A stretch of 64,000 nucleotides of DNA from NCBI RefSeq assembly GCF_001280205.1, contig NZ_CP012573.1, positions 1,054,001 to 1,118,000 on the forward strand. Reading direction: 5' to 3'. Below are positions 38,309 through 46,060 of the stretch, piece by piece; positions within the stretch are counted from its first letter, which is position 1, and every line of letters starts with the position of its first letter. This stretch comes from Clavibacter capsici (GTDB lineage Bacteria > Actinomycetota > Actinomycetes > Actinomycetales > Microbacteriaceae). The notes below the pieces were generated by a model that was given only the letters and a program-made list of their open reading frames with translations, ran no database searches and was not told where the DNA came from. The translations under genes and the position numbers were made by a program.

Positions 38309-38327
38309 TGAGGTAAGGCATGCCATA
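38309..38327. promoter_or_regulatory. DtxR/IdeR iron box
   Basis: By eye, 15 of 19 positions fit the DtxR consensus (TWAGGTWAGSCTWACCTWA), beginning TGAGGTAAGGC. It overlaps CATACT (38324-38329), which is 6 nt before the GTG of the siderophore-interacting protein gene. A wider perfect pair of arms (GAGGTAAG at 38310-38317, CTTACCTC at 38339-38346) encloses the promoter. Iron-bound repressor would block the start. Confidence 0.75.
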
Positions 38328-38335
38328 CTTAGGCT

Positions 38336-39346
38336 GTGCTTACCTCCACCGCGACCCTCGCCAGCAGCACCGCCGCCGTGGAGCCCGTGGTGGAGCAGCA
38401 ACCCGCGGTCGAGGTCGTCGCGGAGGCCGAGCGCCCCGCGTACCGGCCGTTCGCCGCCCGGGTCGCGCGCACCGAGCGCATCAGCCCCACGTTCCTCCGG
38501 ATCACGTTCCAGAGCGACGACCTGCGCGACTTCGGCGACGAGTGCCTCGACCAGCGGATCAAGCTGCTGCTGCCCGTCGCCGAGCACGGCCTGCCCGACC
38601 TCACCGGAGTCGGCGGCGACGACTGGTTCGCCTGGTGGCGCGCTCTGCCCGACGCCGAGCGCAACCCGCTCCGCACCTACACGTCCCGCGCGGTCCGCCG
38701 CGACCTCGGCGAGGTCGACGTCGACTTCGCGCTGCACGGCGACATGGGCCCCGCGTCCCGCTGGGCCGGCGCGGCCCAGGTCGGCGACCCCATGGTCCTC
38801 ATCGGCCCCGACGCCCTGAGCCCCGCGCGCGGCCTCGGCATCGAGTGGCACCCGGGCCAGGCGCGCTCGCTGCTCCTCGCGGGTGACGAGACGGCCGCCC
38901 CCGCCATCTGCAACATCCTGTCCTCCCTGCCGGACGACGCCGTCGGGTGCGCCTTCATCGAGGTGCCCGTCACGGGCGACCGCCTCGAGGTGCGCGTGCC
39001 GAAGGGCGTGCACCTCACCTGGCTGCCGCGCGACGGCCGCCCGAACGGATCCCGCCTCGAGGAGGCCGTGCGCCACTGGGTCGACTGCCACGTGAAGGTC
39101 GGCGCGATCGCCGCCCCCGAGGTCGCGCTCGCCGACGAGGCGCAGCCGCTCGCGGACGACGACGCCGAGGCCATCGTCTGGGACGCGCCCGTCGTCCACG
39201 AGGGCTCGACGCTCTACGCGTGGCTCGCGGGGGAGTCGGGCTGCATCAAGGCCATGCGCCGGTTCCTCGTGCGCGAGACCGGGATCGACCGCCGCCAGGT
39301 CGCCTTCATGGGCTACTGGCGTCGCGGCGCGGCCGAGGGATCCTGA
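38336..39346 (+). CDS. Siderophore-interacting protein (ferric-siderophore reductase)
   Basis: This 336-residue protein reduces ferric siderophores with a flavin and NAD(P)H to release iron in the cytoplasm. The FAD-binding domain includes PLRTYTSRAVRR (RxYT motif) and the SIP C-terminal domain has LLLAGDETAAPAICNIL and FIEVPVTGD, ending in AWLAGESGCIKAMRRFL. The GTG start coincides with the predicted transcription start, 6 nt after CATACT, inside an iron box. The first 35 residues are Ala/Val/Glu-rich, so a later start is possible. Confidence 0.93.
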   Translation: MLTSTATLASSTAAVEPVVEQQPAVEVVAEAERPAYRPFAARVARTERISPTFLRITFQSDDLRDFGDECLDQRIKLLLPVAEHGLPDLTGVGGDDWFAWWRALPDAERNPLRTYTSRAVRRDLGEVDVDFALHGDMGPASRWAGAAQVGDPMVLIGPDALSPARGLGIEWHPGQARSLLLAGDETAAPAICNILSSLPDDAVGCAFIEVPVTGDRLEVRVPKGVHLTWLPRDGRPNGSRLEEAVRHWVDCHVKVGAIAAPEVALADEAQPLADDDAEAIVWDAPVVHEGSTLYAWLAGESGCIKAMRRFLVRETGIDRRQVAFMGYWRRGAAEGS

Positions 39347-39348
39347 CG

Positions 39349-39753
39349 ATGGCCGGGGCCACCCGCTCGCGCACCGCGAAGGGCACGAAGCGCCAGGTGC
39401 TGCTCGTCACCGACGAGACCGGCCTCGCCGAGACGCAGGCCGCGCTCGCGGTGCTGCCCATGTGCACGCGCGGCAGCGTCTTCGTCGAGGTGCCGGACGC
39501 GTCCGTCGAGGTCGCGCTCATTCACCCGCCGCGCATGGTCGTCACCGTGATCGTCCGCGCAGGACGCGGCGTCGACGGCGAGCCCGCCGCGCCCATGACC
39601 GCCGTCGCGCGCGCGGTCGGCGCCTGGGCCAGCGAGATGATGGTCTTCACCGCGCCGATCTCCGACGAGCACCCCGTCACCGAGGTCAGCGTGCTGCTCG
39701 GCGGCCAGGTCGGCGGCCACGACGACCTGCTGCACCTGCTCGCGACGCGCTGA
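39349..39753 (+). CDS. Short protein resembling the C-terminal domain of siderophore-interacting proteins
   Basis: The 134-residue product starts 2 bp after the SIP stop. Its segment LLVTDETGLAETQAALAVLP...VFVEVPD lines up with the SIP domain LLAGDETAAPAICNILSSLP...AFIEVPV of the preceding gene. The FAD-binding half is missing. It may be a stand-alone domain that regulates or partners the reductase, or a decayed duplicate; its full-length clean reading frame argues against simple decay. Confidence 0.72.
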   Translation: MAGATRSRTAKGTKRQVLLVTDETGLAETQAALAVLPMCTRGSVFVEVPDASVEVALIHPPRMVVTVIVRAGRGVDGEPAAPMTAVARAVGAWASEMMVFTAPISDEHPVTEVSVLLGGQVGGHDDLLHLLATR

Positions 39754-39783
39754 CGCTCCACGCGCCCGGTCGTCCGCGACGGC

Positions 39784-40662
39784 TCAGGCGCGGGCGGATC
39801 CGTCGATCCCGGCCGCGAGCTCCAGCGCCGCCCACAGGTCGCGGCCGAGCTGCCGGTCGGCCGCCTGCGCGGTCGTCCTCCCGTCGGGCGTGAGCTGGTC
39901 GAAGTAGGTGCCGTTCGGCGCGCCGATGTCGGGCACCGAGGCGAGCTGCACGAGCGGCACCGCGCCCGCCTCCGCGGAGATCCCGTAGGCGCCCATCGAG
40001 AGCGCGAGCAGGGCCTTCATCACCGTGCTGTCGGATCCGAACGACGTGCGCACGAGACCCGGGTGGAACGAGACGGCCTCGATGCCGCGGGGGCCGACGC
40101 GCTCGGCGAGGGTCCGCATCATCAGGATCATCATCGCCTTCGACGTGCCGTACGCCTGCCAGCCGCCGAGCCAGGGGCGCTTCCGCCAGTCGAGGTCGTC
40201 GAGGCGCACGCGGCCCCAGAGGTTCGCGCGGCTCGCCGTGCCGATGACGCGCACCGGGCTCTCGTCGGCGCGGAGCGCGTGCTGCGTCTCCTCCAGGCGG
40301 GGGAGCAGCAGGCGCGTGAGGAGGAACGGCGCGAGCACGTTGCGCTGGAAGGTCGTCTCGTGGCCGTCGACCGTCGTGGCGCGGCGCGGCACGAGGCTGC
40401 CGGCGTTGAGGGCGAGCACGTGGATCCGCGGGCACGTCGCGAGGAGCGTCGCCGCCAGCTGCCGCACCTCGTCGAGCCGGTCCATGTCGGCGAGCGCGTG
40501 CCGGGCGCCCAGCTCGGCGGCGATGCCGCGGGTGCGCTCCGGGTCGCGGCCGACCACGACCACGTCGGCCCCGCGCTCGTGCAGCTCGCGCGCGGCGATG
40601 CGGCCGATGCCCGAGCTCGCGCCGGTGACGACGACGGTGCGGCCGTCGAGCGGGCCGGTCAC
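39784..40662 (-). CDS. Short-chain dehydrogenase/reductase (retinol-dehydrogenase-like)
   Basis: This 292-residue classical SDR has the cofactor motif VVTGASSGIGR (residues 11-21), the NAG motif (LALNAGS), and YGTSK as the catalytic Tyr/Lys pair. The substrate is unknown. The GTG start overlaps the stop of the HEAVH protein gene, so it ends a three-gene operon led by a disulfide reductase. Confidence 0.88.
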   Translation of the reverse strand: MTGPLDGRTVVVTGASSGIGRIAARELHERGADVVVVGRDPERTRGIAAELGARHALADMDRLDEVRQLAATLLATCPRIHVLALNAGSLVPRRATTVDGHETTFQRNVLAPFLLTRLLLPRLEETQHALRADESPVRVIGTASRANLWGRVRLDDLDWRKRPWLGGWQAYGTSKAMMILMMRTLAERVGPRGIEAVSFHPGLVRTSFGSDSTVMKALLALSMGAYGISAEAGAVPLVQLASVPDIGAPNGTYFDQLTPDGRTTAQAADRQLGRDLWAALELAAGIDGSARA

Positions 40663-41051
40663 CGGTAGCCGCCCTTCTCGAGTCCGGCCTCGATCTCGAA
40701 GCGGTTGCGGAACGGATCCCGCCCGGCCCACGCGTAGAGCAGCGGCATGAGCAGGCCGTAGCGCCGCCACTGGACGACGTGCACGGCCTCGTGCTCGAGC
40801 ACGGCGGGCCCGGCGTTGTCGCGCGTGAGGTACACGCGGCCGACGCACGTCCCGCCGCGGCCGAAGACCCACGACGGCAGGCCGGTGAGGACGATGAGGT
40901 CGCCGTGACGGCGCACCTCTCCCGTGCTCAGCGGCAGGCCGATCCCGAGCGCGACGGCGGTGGCGAGGCCGCTGCCGGCGCGCGACACGGGGGAGTCGAG
41001 GAGGACGCCGCGGACGGCGCCCGCGACGGCGCCGAGCCCCGCGCGGATCAC
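40659..41051 (-). CDS. Small protein with an HExxH-like motif
   Basis: I do not recognise the family securely. The 130-residue product contains LEHEAVHVVQWRRYG near residues 87-101; HEAVH fits the HExxH zinc-peptidase pattern and the following VVQW recalls the DUF4157-type fold. An N-terminal hydrophobic stretch may associate with the membrane. Both ends overlap neighbours by GTGA, so it is translated with the disulfide reductase and the SDR. Enzymatic activity is a guess. Confidence 0.65.
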   Translation of the reverse strand: MIRAGLGAVAGAVRGVLLDSPVSRAGSGLATAVALGIGLPLSTGEVRRHGDLIVLTGLPSWVFGRGGTCVGRVYLTRDNAGPAVLEHEAVHVVQWRRYGLLMPLLYAWAGRDPFRNRFEIEAGLEKGGYR

Positions 41052-42481
41052 GCGGTCGGCCGCCCGTACGTCTCGAGCAGGCGCAGCCACACCTCGCTGA
41101 TGGTGGGGTACGACGGCACGGCGTGCCAGAGGCGCGTGAGCGGCACCTCGCCGACGACCGCGATGGTGGCGGAGTGCAGGAGCTCGGCGACGTCCGGGCC
41201 GACGAAGGTCACGCCGACGATCACGCCGCGGTCCTCGTCCACCACCATGCGCGCCTGGCCGGCGTAGCCGTCGGCGTGGAGGCTCGACCCCGCGACGGAG
41301 CCGAGGTCGTAGTCGACGACGCGCGTGCGGATCCCGGCATCGTCCGCCGCCTTCGCGGTGAGGCCGACGCTCGCGACCTCCGGGTCGGTGAAGGTGACCT
41401 GCGGGACGGCGCGGTGGTCGGCGGTGGCGACGTGGACGCCCCAGGGGGAGTCGTCGACGGTGCCGCCGTTCGCGCGGGCGACGATGACCTCGCCCGCGGC
41501 GCGCGCCTGGTACTTGCCCTGGTGGGTGAGGAGCGCGCGGTGGTTGACGTCGCCGACGGCGTAGAGCCACGGCGTCTCGGCGTTGACCTCGCCCGTGACG
41601 AGCAGGGTGTCGTCCACGTCGAGGTAGGCGCCCGGCTCGAGGCCGACCGTGTCGAGGCCCAGGTCGTCCGTGCGCGGGGTGCGGCCGGTGGCGACGAGGA
41701 CCTCGGCGGCCGTGACGGAGGATCCGTCGGACAGCTCCACGGTGACCTCGTCGCCGTCGCGGGTGACGCGGGAGGGCGAGGCGCCGAGGCGCACGTCGAC
41801 GCCCATGCCGCGCAGGCTGTCGGCGACGAGCTCGCCCGCGAAGGGCTCCTGCCCGCCGAGCAGGCCGCTGCGCGCGACGAGCGTGACGGTGCTGCCGAGG
41901 GAGGCGAAGGCGGTGGCCATCTCGGCCGCGACGACGCCGCCGCCGATGACGACGAGCGCGTCCGGCACGACCTCGACGCTGGTGGCCTCGCGGCTCGTCC
42001 AGGGCTGCGCCTCGGCGAGGCCGGGGATGTCGGGGAGGAGGGCTGCGGTGCCGGTGGAGACGGCCACGGCGTGCGTCGCCTCGTGCTCGACGACGGATCC
42101 GTCGGGCGCGGTGACCGTGACGCGGCGCGGCCCCGAGATGCGGCCGTGGCCGCGCGCGAGGTCGATGCCGATGCCCTCGAGCCAGCTCACCTGCCCCTGG
42201 TCGTCCCAGGAGCTCGTGAACGAGTCGCGGCGCTTCAGCACCGCGGCCACGTCGAGGTCGCCCGTCACGGCCTCCTTCGCGCCGGCGACGGCACGCGCCG
42301 CGCGGAGGGCGCTGCCGGAGCGGAGGAGCGCCTTGCTGGGCATGCACGCCCAGTAGGAGCACTCACCGCCCACGAGCTCGGACTCGACGACGAGCACGGA
42401 GAGCCCGCCCTGCTTCGCGCGGTCGGCGACGTTCTCGCCGACGGGGCCGGCACCGATGACGATGAGGTCGTAGGAGGTCAT
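41048..42481 (-). CDS. Pyridine nucleotide-disulfide oxidoreductase (Lpd/MerA-like)
   Basis: This 477-residue flavoprotein has FAD motif LIVIGAGPVGENVADRA at the N-terminus, redox disulfide in GGECSYWACMPSK (about residues 38-50), NAD(P) motif VVIGGGVVAAEMA and a C-terminal dimer domain. The usual catalytic His-Pro-Thr-x-x-Glu is SYPTISE here, so the active-site His is Tyr. It is probably not a lipoamide dehydrogenase of a 2-oxoacid complex. TAGGGT lies 7 nt before the ATG, inside a 19-bp tandem repeat. Confidence 0.87.
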   Translation of the reverse strand: MTSYDLIVIGAGPVGENVADRAKQGGLSVLVVESELVGGECSYWACMPSKALLRSGSALRAARAVAGAKEAVTGDLDVAAVLKRRDSFTSSWDDQGQVSWLEGIGIDLARGHGRISGPRRVTVTAPDGSVVEHEATHAVAVSTGTAALLPDIPGLAEAQPWTSREATSVEVVPDALVVIGGGVVAAEMATAFASLGSTVTLVARSGLLGGQEPFAGELVADSLRGMGVDVRLGASPSRVTRDGDEVTVELSDGSSVTAAEVLVATGRTPRTDDLGLDTVGLEPGAYLDVDDTLLVTGEVNAETPWLYAVGDVNHRALLTHQGKYQARAAGEVIVARANGGTVDDSPWGVHVATADHRAVPQVTFTDPEVASVGLTAKAADDAGIRTRVVDYDLGSVAGSSLHADGYAGQARMVVDEDRGVIVGVTFVGPDVAELLHSATIAVVGEVPLTRLWHAVPSYPTISEVWLRLLETYGRPTA

Positions 42482-42483
42482 GG

Positions 42484-42546
42484 TCCCGACCCTACGCCCG
42501 GCTCCCGACCCTACGCCCGGCTCCCGACCCTACGCCCGGCTCCCGG
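42484..42546. repeat. 19-bp tandem repeat, 3.3 copies, carrying -10 elements
   Basis: The unit TCCCGACCCTACGCCCGGC occurs three times in a row (42484, 42503, 42522) with a 6-bp partial copy after it, without mismatches. On the minus strand each unit contains GTAGGGTCGGGA, so each carries a TAGGGT -10 hexamer; the one nearest the gene lies 7 nt before the start codon of the disulfide reductase. Confidence 0.95.
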
Positions 42547-42576
42547 CACGATCGCCGGGCGGCTTCGGTTGACGGA

Positions 42577-43422
42577 TCAGCGACCGACGAACTCGGCGGG
42601 GCGGCGCTCGGCGGCGGCGCGCATGCCGCGCGCGGCGTCCTCGGATCCGGCGAGGCGCACGAGCTCCGCGGGCAGCTGGGCCGCCGCCGCGTCGTGGCCG
42701 TCGCGTCGGGCGGTGCGGGCGTTCCGCAGGGTCGCCTGCACCGCGAGCGGGGCCTGCGCGGCGATGCGCTCGGCGATCCCGATGGCGGCGTCCAGCTGCT
42801 CGCCGTCGGGCACCACGAGCTGCACGATCCGCATGCGCCGGGCCTCCTCGGCGTCGAACAGGTCGCCGGTGAGCATCCAGCGCATGGCGTCGCCCCAGCC
42901 GGCGACCTCGGGGAAGCGGAGCGTCGCGCCGCCGAAGGGGAGGATCCCGCGCGCCACCTCCACCTGCCCGAACCGCGTGCCGGCCGCCGCCACCACGACG
43001 TCGCTCGCGAGGGCCAGCTCGATCCCGAGGGTGAGGCACGTGCCCTGCACCGCCAGCACGACGGGCTTGCCGACCCCGGGGCCGCCGACCTGCCACGGGT
43101 CGACGCCGTCGTCCGGCACCGTGTCGAGGCCGCCCCCGGGCCCGCGGCCGATGTGCGGGGCCACGTCCGCGAGGTCGAGGCCGCCCGTGAAGTGGTCGCC
43201 CGTCGCATGGACGACGCCCACCCGGAGCTCCGGGTCGCGCGCGAGCAGGCCGTAGGCGCTGGCCAGCTCCCGGAGCATCCGCATGTCGGCGGCGTTGCGC
43301 TTGGCGGGCCGGTCGAGGCCGATCAGCAGCAGGTGGCCGCGGCGCTCGACGCGCACGCGGGGCGCGTCGTCCGCCGGGGCGGCGTGCTCGGGGGTGGGTG
43401 CGGTGCGGGCGTCGTCGCTCAC
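42577..43422 (-). CDS. Enoyl-CoA hydratase/isomerase-family protein
   Basis: This 281-residue crotonase-fold protein has the oxyanion-hole region GDHFTGGLDLADV and the GTCLTLGIELALASD helix with one candidate catalytic Glu; the second acidic site is in FGQVEVARGILPFGG. The family acts on acyl-CoA thioesters, but the loop after the first motif is longer than in FadB-type enzymes. GGAG about 7 nt upstream supports the GTG at 43422. It lies 68 bp downstream of the arginase-family gene on the same strand. Confidence 0.87.
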   Translation of the reverse strand: MSDDARTAPTPEHAAPADDAPRVRVERRGHLLLIGLDRPAKRNAADMRMLRELASAYGLLARDPELRVGVVHATGDHFTGGLDLADVAPHIGRGPGGGLDTVPDDGVDPWQVGGPGVGKPVVLAVQGTCLTLGIELALASDVVVAAAGTRFGQVEVARGILPFGGATLRFPEVAGWGDAMRWMLTGDLFDAEEARRMRIVQLVVPDGEQLDAAIGIAERIAAQAPLAVQATLRNARTARRDGHDAAAAQLPAELVRLAGSEDAARGMRAAAERRPAEFVGR

Positions 43423-43490
43423 GGCGGTCTCCTTCGATCGTCCGTCCCAGCCTCCCAGGGCCGGACGCCGCGCGCGACCTCCGCGGCGGA

Positions 43491-44333
43491 TCAGACCGGC
43501 CCGGTGAGCGCCCCGATGATCCGCAGGATGGCGCCCATGTCGTCCACGGCCGCGGCGGGGGAGGAGGGCGCGAACTCGGTGATGCCGGCACCCGCGAGCC
43601 CGAACGCGCGGCGCAGCGCCTTGATGGACTCCGTGACGGCCTGCACCTCGAGCCCGAACGGCTCCGGGTGGCCGACGCCCGACATCGTGCCCGGGTCGAG
43701 CACGTCGAGGTCGACGTGGACGTGGACGTGGGTCGCGCCGGTGGCCGCGACGGCGGCGACGAGCGCCTCCGGGGTGACCGCGTCGACGCCGAGGAGCGCG
43801 ATGCCGCGGGATGCCACGAGGTCGGACTCGGCGTCGTCGAGCGCGCGCACCCCGGCGAGCACGACGCGGTCGGCGGTGACCGTGCCGACGGGCAGCTCGA
43901 GCCCGTCGACGCCCTCGCCGAGGACGGCGCGCAGCACCATGCCGTGGAAGGCGCCGGAGGGCGAGCTCTCGGGCGTGTGCAGGTCGGCGTGCGCGTCGAG
44001 CCAGACGACCGCGAGGCCGGGGTGCGCGCGGGCCGCGTGGTCGATGGACGCGAGCTCCACCCCGCAGTCGCCGCCGATGGTGACGAGCGGCCCGGGCGCG
44101 GCGGCGGACGCCGCCTGGAGCGCGGCCGCCTGCCGGGTGCGCACCGCGAGCAGCGACGCGTAGCGGTCGACCCCGGTGCCGAGCGACTCGCCCGCCTCGA
44201 CGGGCACCTCGACGACGCGCGTGGCCGACGCGGGGAGGTCGCCGCGGATGGCCTCCGCCCCGTCCGCGAGCCTCATGGCGCGGGACGAGCCCGAGCCCTG
44301 CCATTGGGGGACGACGACGAAGGAGGCGGGCAC
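43491..44333 (-). CDS. Arginase/agmatinase-family protein
   Basis: This 280-residue ureohydrolase-fold protein has metal motifs WLDAHADLHTPE and VHVDLDVLDP. The first motif is GGDCGVE instead of the usual GGDHS, so one manganese ligand (His) appears to be Cys. That is seen in arginase-family members of uncertain substrate, so I do not call it rocF or speB. The GTG start is 5 nt after GATACT on the minus strand. Confidence 0.83.
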   Translation of the reverse strand: MPASFVVVPQWQGSGSSRAMRLADGAEAIRGDLPASATRVVEVPVEAGESLGTGVDRYASLLAVRTRQAAALQAASAAAPGPLVTIGGDCGVELASIDHAARAHPGLAVVWLDAHADLHTPESSPSGAFHGMVLRAVLGEGVDGLELPVGTVTADRVVLAGVRALDDAESDLVASRGIALLGVDAVTPEALVAAVAATGATHVHVHVDLDVLDPGTMSGVGHPEPFGLEVQAVTESIKALRRAFGLAGAGITEFAPSSPAAAVDDMGAILRIIGALTGPV

Positions 44334-44364
44334 ACCTCAGTATCGCGTGCGGCGCCGGACATGG

Positions 44365-44406
44365 CGATGCCCGCCGTCGCGGTCGGGACCGGGGCGGCGG
44401 GCATCG
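44365..44406 (-). terminator. Hairpin after the F420-reductase-like gene
   Basis: A perfect 12-bp stem (CGATGCCCGCCG) with an 18-nt loop lies 30 bp past the stop of the gene at 44436-45083. Confidence 0.65.
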
Positions 44407-44435
44407 TCGTGGGGAGGAGCGGAGGCGGCCCCTCG

Positions 44436-45083
44436 CTACATGTCGCGGTAGCGCTTCGCCTCGGCGAGCGCCGAACGGAGGCCGTCGGCGTCGAGCTTGG
44501 GGCCGTAGCCGGGGGTGTCGCGCTGGATGCGCCAGCCCTCCGCGAGCGGACCGGCGTCGACGGTGTCGTAGCCGAAGGAGTCGAGGATCGACGTGACGGT
44601 CGCCTTCGCCTCCGCGTCGTCGCCCGCGATCACGAGCGCGCGGCGGCCCGGCGTGCCCGCGGGGGTGCCGTCGGTCGTGAGGTCGGCGGCGTAGATGTGG
44701 TTGAACGCCTTGACGACCTTCGACTCGGGGAGGTGCCGCTGCAGCATCTCCGCGGTGGTCGTGGTCTCGTCGTCGAGCTCGGCGATGTGGCCGTCGCGCT
44801 CGGGGTAGTAGTTGTCGGTGTCGATGACGACCTTGCCCGCGAGCGGCGCGACGGGGACGCTGTCGATGTTCTTCAGCGGGATGGTGACGACGACGATCTC
44901 GCCGGCCTCGGCGACCTCCTGGACGGTGGCGGCGCGGGCGCGGTCGCCCAGCTCGTCGATCAGGTCGGTGAGGGTCTCCGGGCCGCGCGAGTTCGCGATG
45001 ACGACGTCGTGGCCGGTGGAGGTGAACAGGCGGGCGAGCTGGCTGCCGATGAGTCCGGCGCCGATGATTCCGATGGTGGTCAT
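44436..45083 (-). CDS. NADPH-dependent F420 reductase-like NAD(P)-binding protein
   Basis: This 215-residue protein starts MTTIGIIGAGLIGSQLARLF, a Rossmann nucleotide site, followed by IANSRGPETL, which fits the NADP phosphate pocket of the F420:NADPH oxidoreductase/6-phosphogluconate-dehydrogenase-like group. Whether it uses F420 is not decidable. I chose the ATG at 45083; a GTG at 45104 would add 7 residues. Neither has a clear ribosome site. Confidence 0.83.
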   Translation of the reverse strand: MTTIGIIGAGLIGSQLARLFTSTGHDVVIANSRGPETLTDLIDELGDRARAATVQEVAEAGEIVVVTIPLKNIDSVPVAPLAGKVVIDTDNYYPERDGHIAELDDETTTTAEMLQRHLPESKVVKAFNHIYAADLTTDGTPAGTPGRRALVIAGDDAEAKATVTSILDSFGYDTVDAGPLAEGWRIQRDTPGYGPKLDADGLRSALAEAKRYRDM

Positions 45084-45142
45084 GGGGAGGGGAACCGGAT
45101 CCACGGGGGTCGCATTCCCCGCGGGACGACGACGGGACGACG

Positions 45143-45172
45143 ACGGGCGCCGCCCCGGAGGACGGCGCCCGT
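45143..45172 (-). terminator. Hairpin after pspA
   Basis: A perfect 10-bp stem (ACGGGCGCCG) with a 10-nt loop lies 16 bp past the pspA stop. Two copies of GGGACGACGAC precede it on the plus strand. Confidence 0.7.
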
Positions 45173-45187
45173 GGATCCGGTCGGGGG

Positions 45188-45931
45188 CTACTCGCCCGAG
45201 GTGACCTGCTTCGGCGTGGATCCGCCGGACTTGAGCGCGGCGAGGCGCGCCTCGACCTCGGTCAGCTCGCCGAGGTCCTCGAGCTCCTCGAACTGCGCGT
45301 CGAGGCTGGAGGCCTGCAGCTCCTCGGCGCCGCGGACGCGGGCCTCCTCGCGGCGGATCTTCTGCTCGAAGCGGCTGACCTCGCTGGTGGGGTCCATGAT
45401 GTCGATGCTCTTCATGGCGTCCTGCACCTGCGACTGCGCCTGCACCGTCTTCTGGCGGGCGTTCAGCTCGTCGCGCTTCGACGACAGCTGCTGGAGCTTG
45501 CCGCGCATGGTGTCGAGGCCCTGCTTGAGCTTCTCGACGACCTCGGTCTGCGACGCGATGGTGGGCTCGGCGCCCTTCGCCTCGCTCTCCGACTGCATCT
45601 GGCGCTGGAGCGCGACGCGGGCGAGCGCGTCGAACTTGTCGGCGTTGGGGGTGTTGCCGGAGTTCCGGTACTCGTCCGCCTTCTGGCTCGCGGCGAGGGC
45701 CTTGCGACCCCAGTCCTGCGCGGCCTGGACGTCCTCGCGGTGGTCGTCCTCGATCATGCGGAGGTTGCCGATGGTCTGCGCGACGGCGCTCTCGGCCTCG
45801 CGGATGCTCTCCGTGTAGTCGCGGACCATCTGGTCCAGCATGAGCTGCGGGTCCTCGGCCTGGTCGATGAGGTTGTTGATGTTGGCCTTCGCGAGCTGGG
45901 CGATGCGGCCGAGGATGGACTGCTTGGACAT
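45188..45931 (-). CDS. pspA: PspA/IM30-family membrane-stress protein
   Basis: This 247-residue, almost wholly coiled-coil protein opens MSKQSILGRIAQLAKANINNLIDQAEDP, typical of PspA/IM30. Such ESCRT-III-like proteins coat damaged inner membrane. AAGGAG upstream supports the ATG at 45931; an ATG at 45979 would add MINPFRRSTRREGAAP, a basic tail, and cannot be excluded. It lies downstream of the TPM-domain gene in the same direction, forming a membrane-stress pair. Confidence 0.92.
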   Translation of the reverse strand: MSKQSILGRIAQLAKANINNLIDQAEDPQLMLDQMVRDYTESIREAESAVAQTIGNLRMIEDDHREDVQAAQDWGRKALAASQKADEYRNSGNTPNADKFDALARVALQRQMQSESEAKGAEPTIASQTEVVEKLKQGLDTMRGKLQQLSSKRDELNARQKTVQAQSQVQDAMKSIDIMDPTSEVSRFEQKIRREEARVRGAEELQASSLDAQFEELEDLGELTEVEARLAALKSGGSTPKQVTSGE

Positions 45932-46060
45932 GGGTGCTGCTCCTTCTCGTCTGGTGCTTCGTCGGAATGGGTTGATCATGGGTCGCTCTCGTTCTCGTCG
46001 TCGTTCTGGTCGTGCGCGTGCCGGTGGTGCGTGTGCGGGTGGTACGCGTGCAGGTCGCGG

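Noticed and set aside
39349-39753. Treating the SIP-like short gene as a pseudogene
   Set aside because: The frame is intact with normal codon use and is tightly spaced after the reductase gene; loss of the FAD half could be ancient and functional.
41048-42481. Calling the disulfide reductase lpdA
   Set aside because: The catalytic His is replaced by Tyr and there is no 2-oxoacid dehydrogenase gene nearby.
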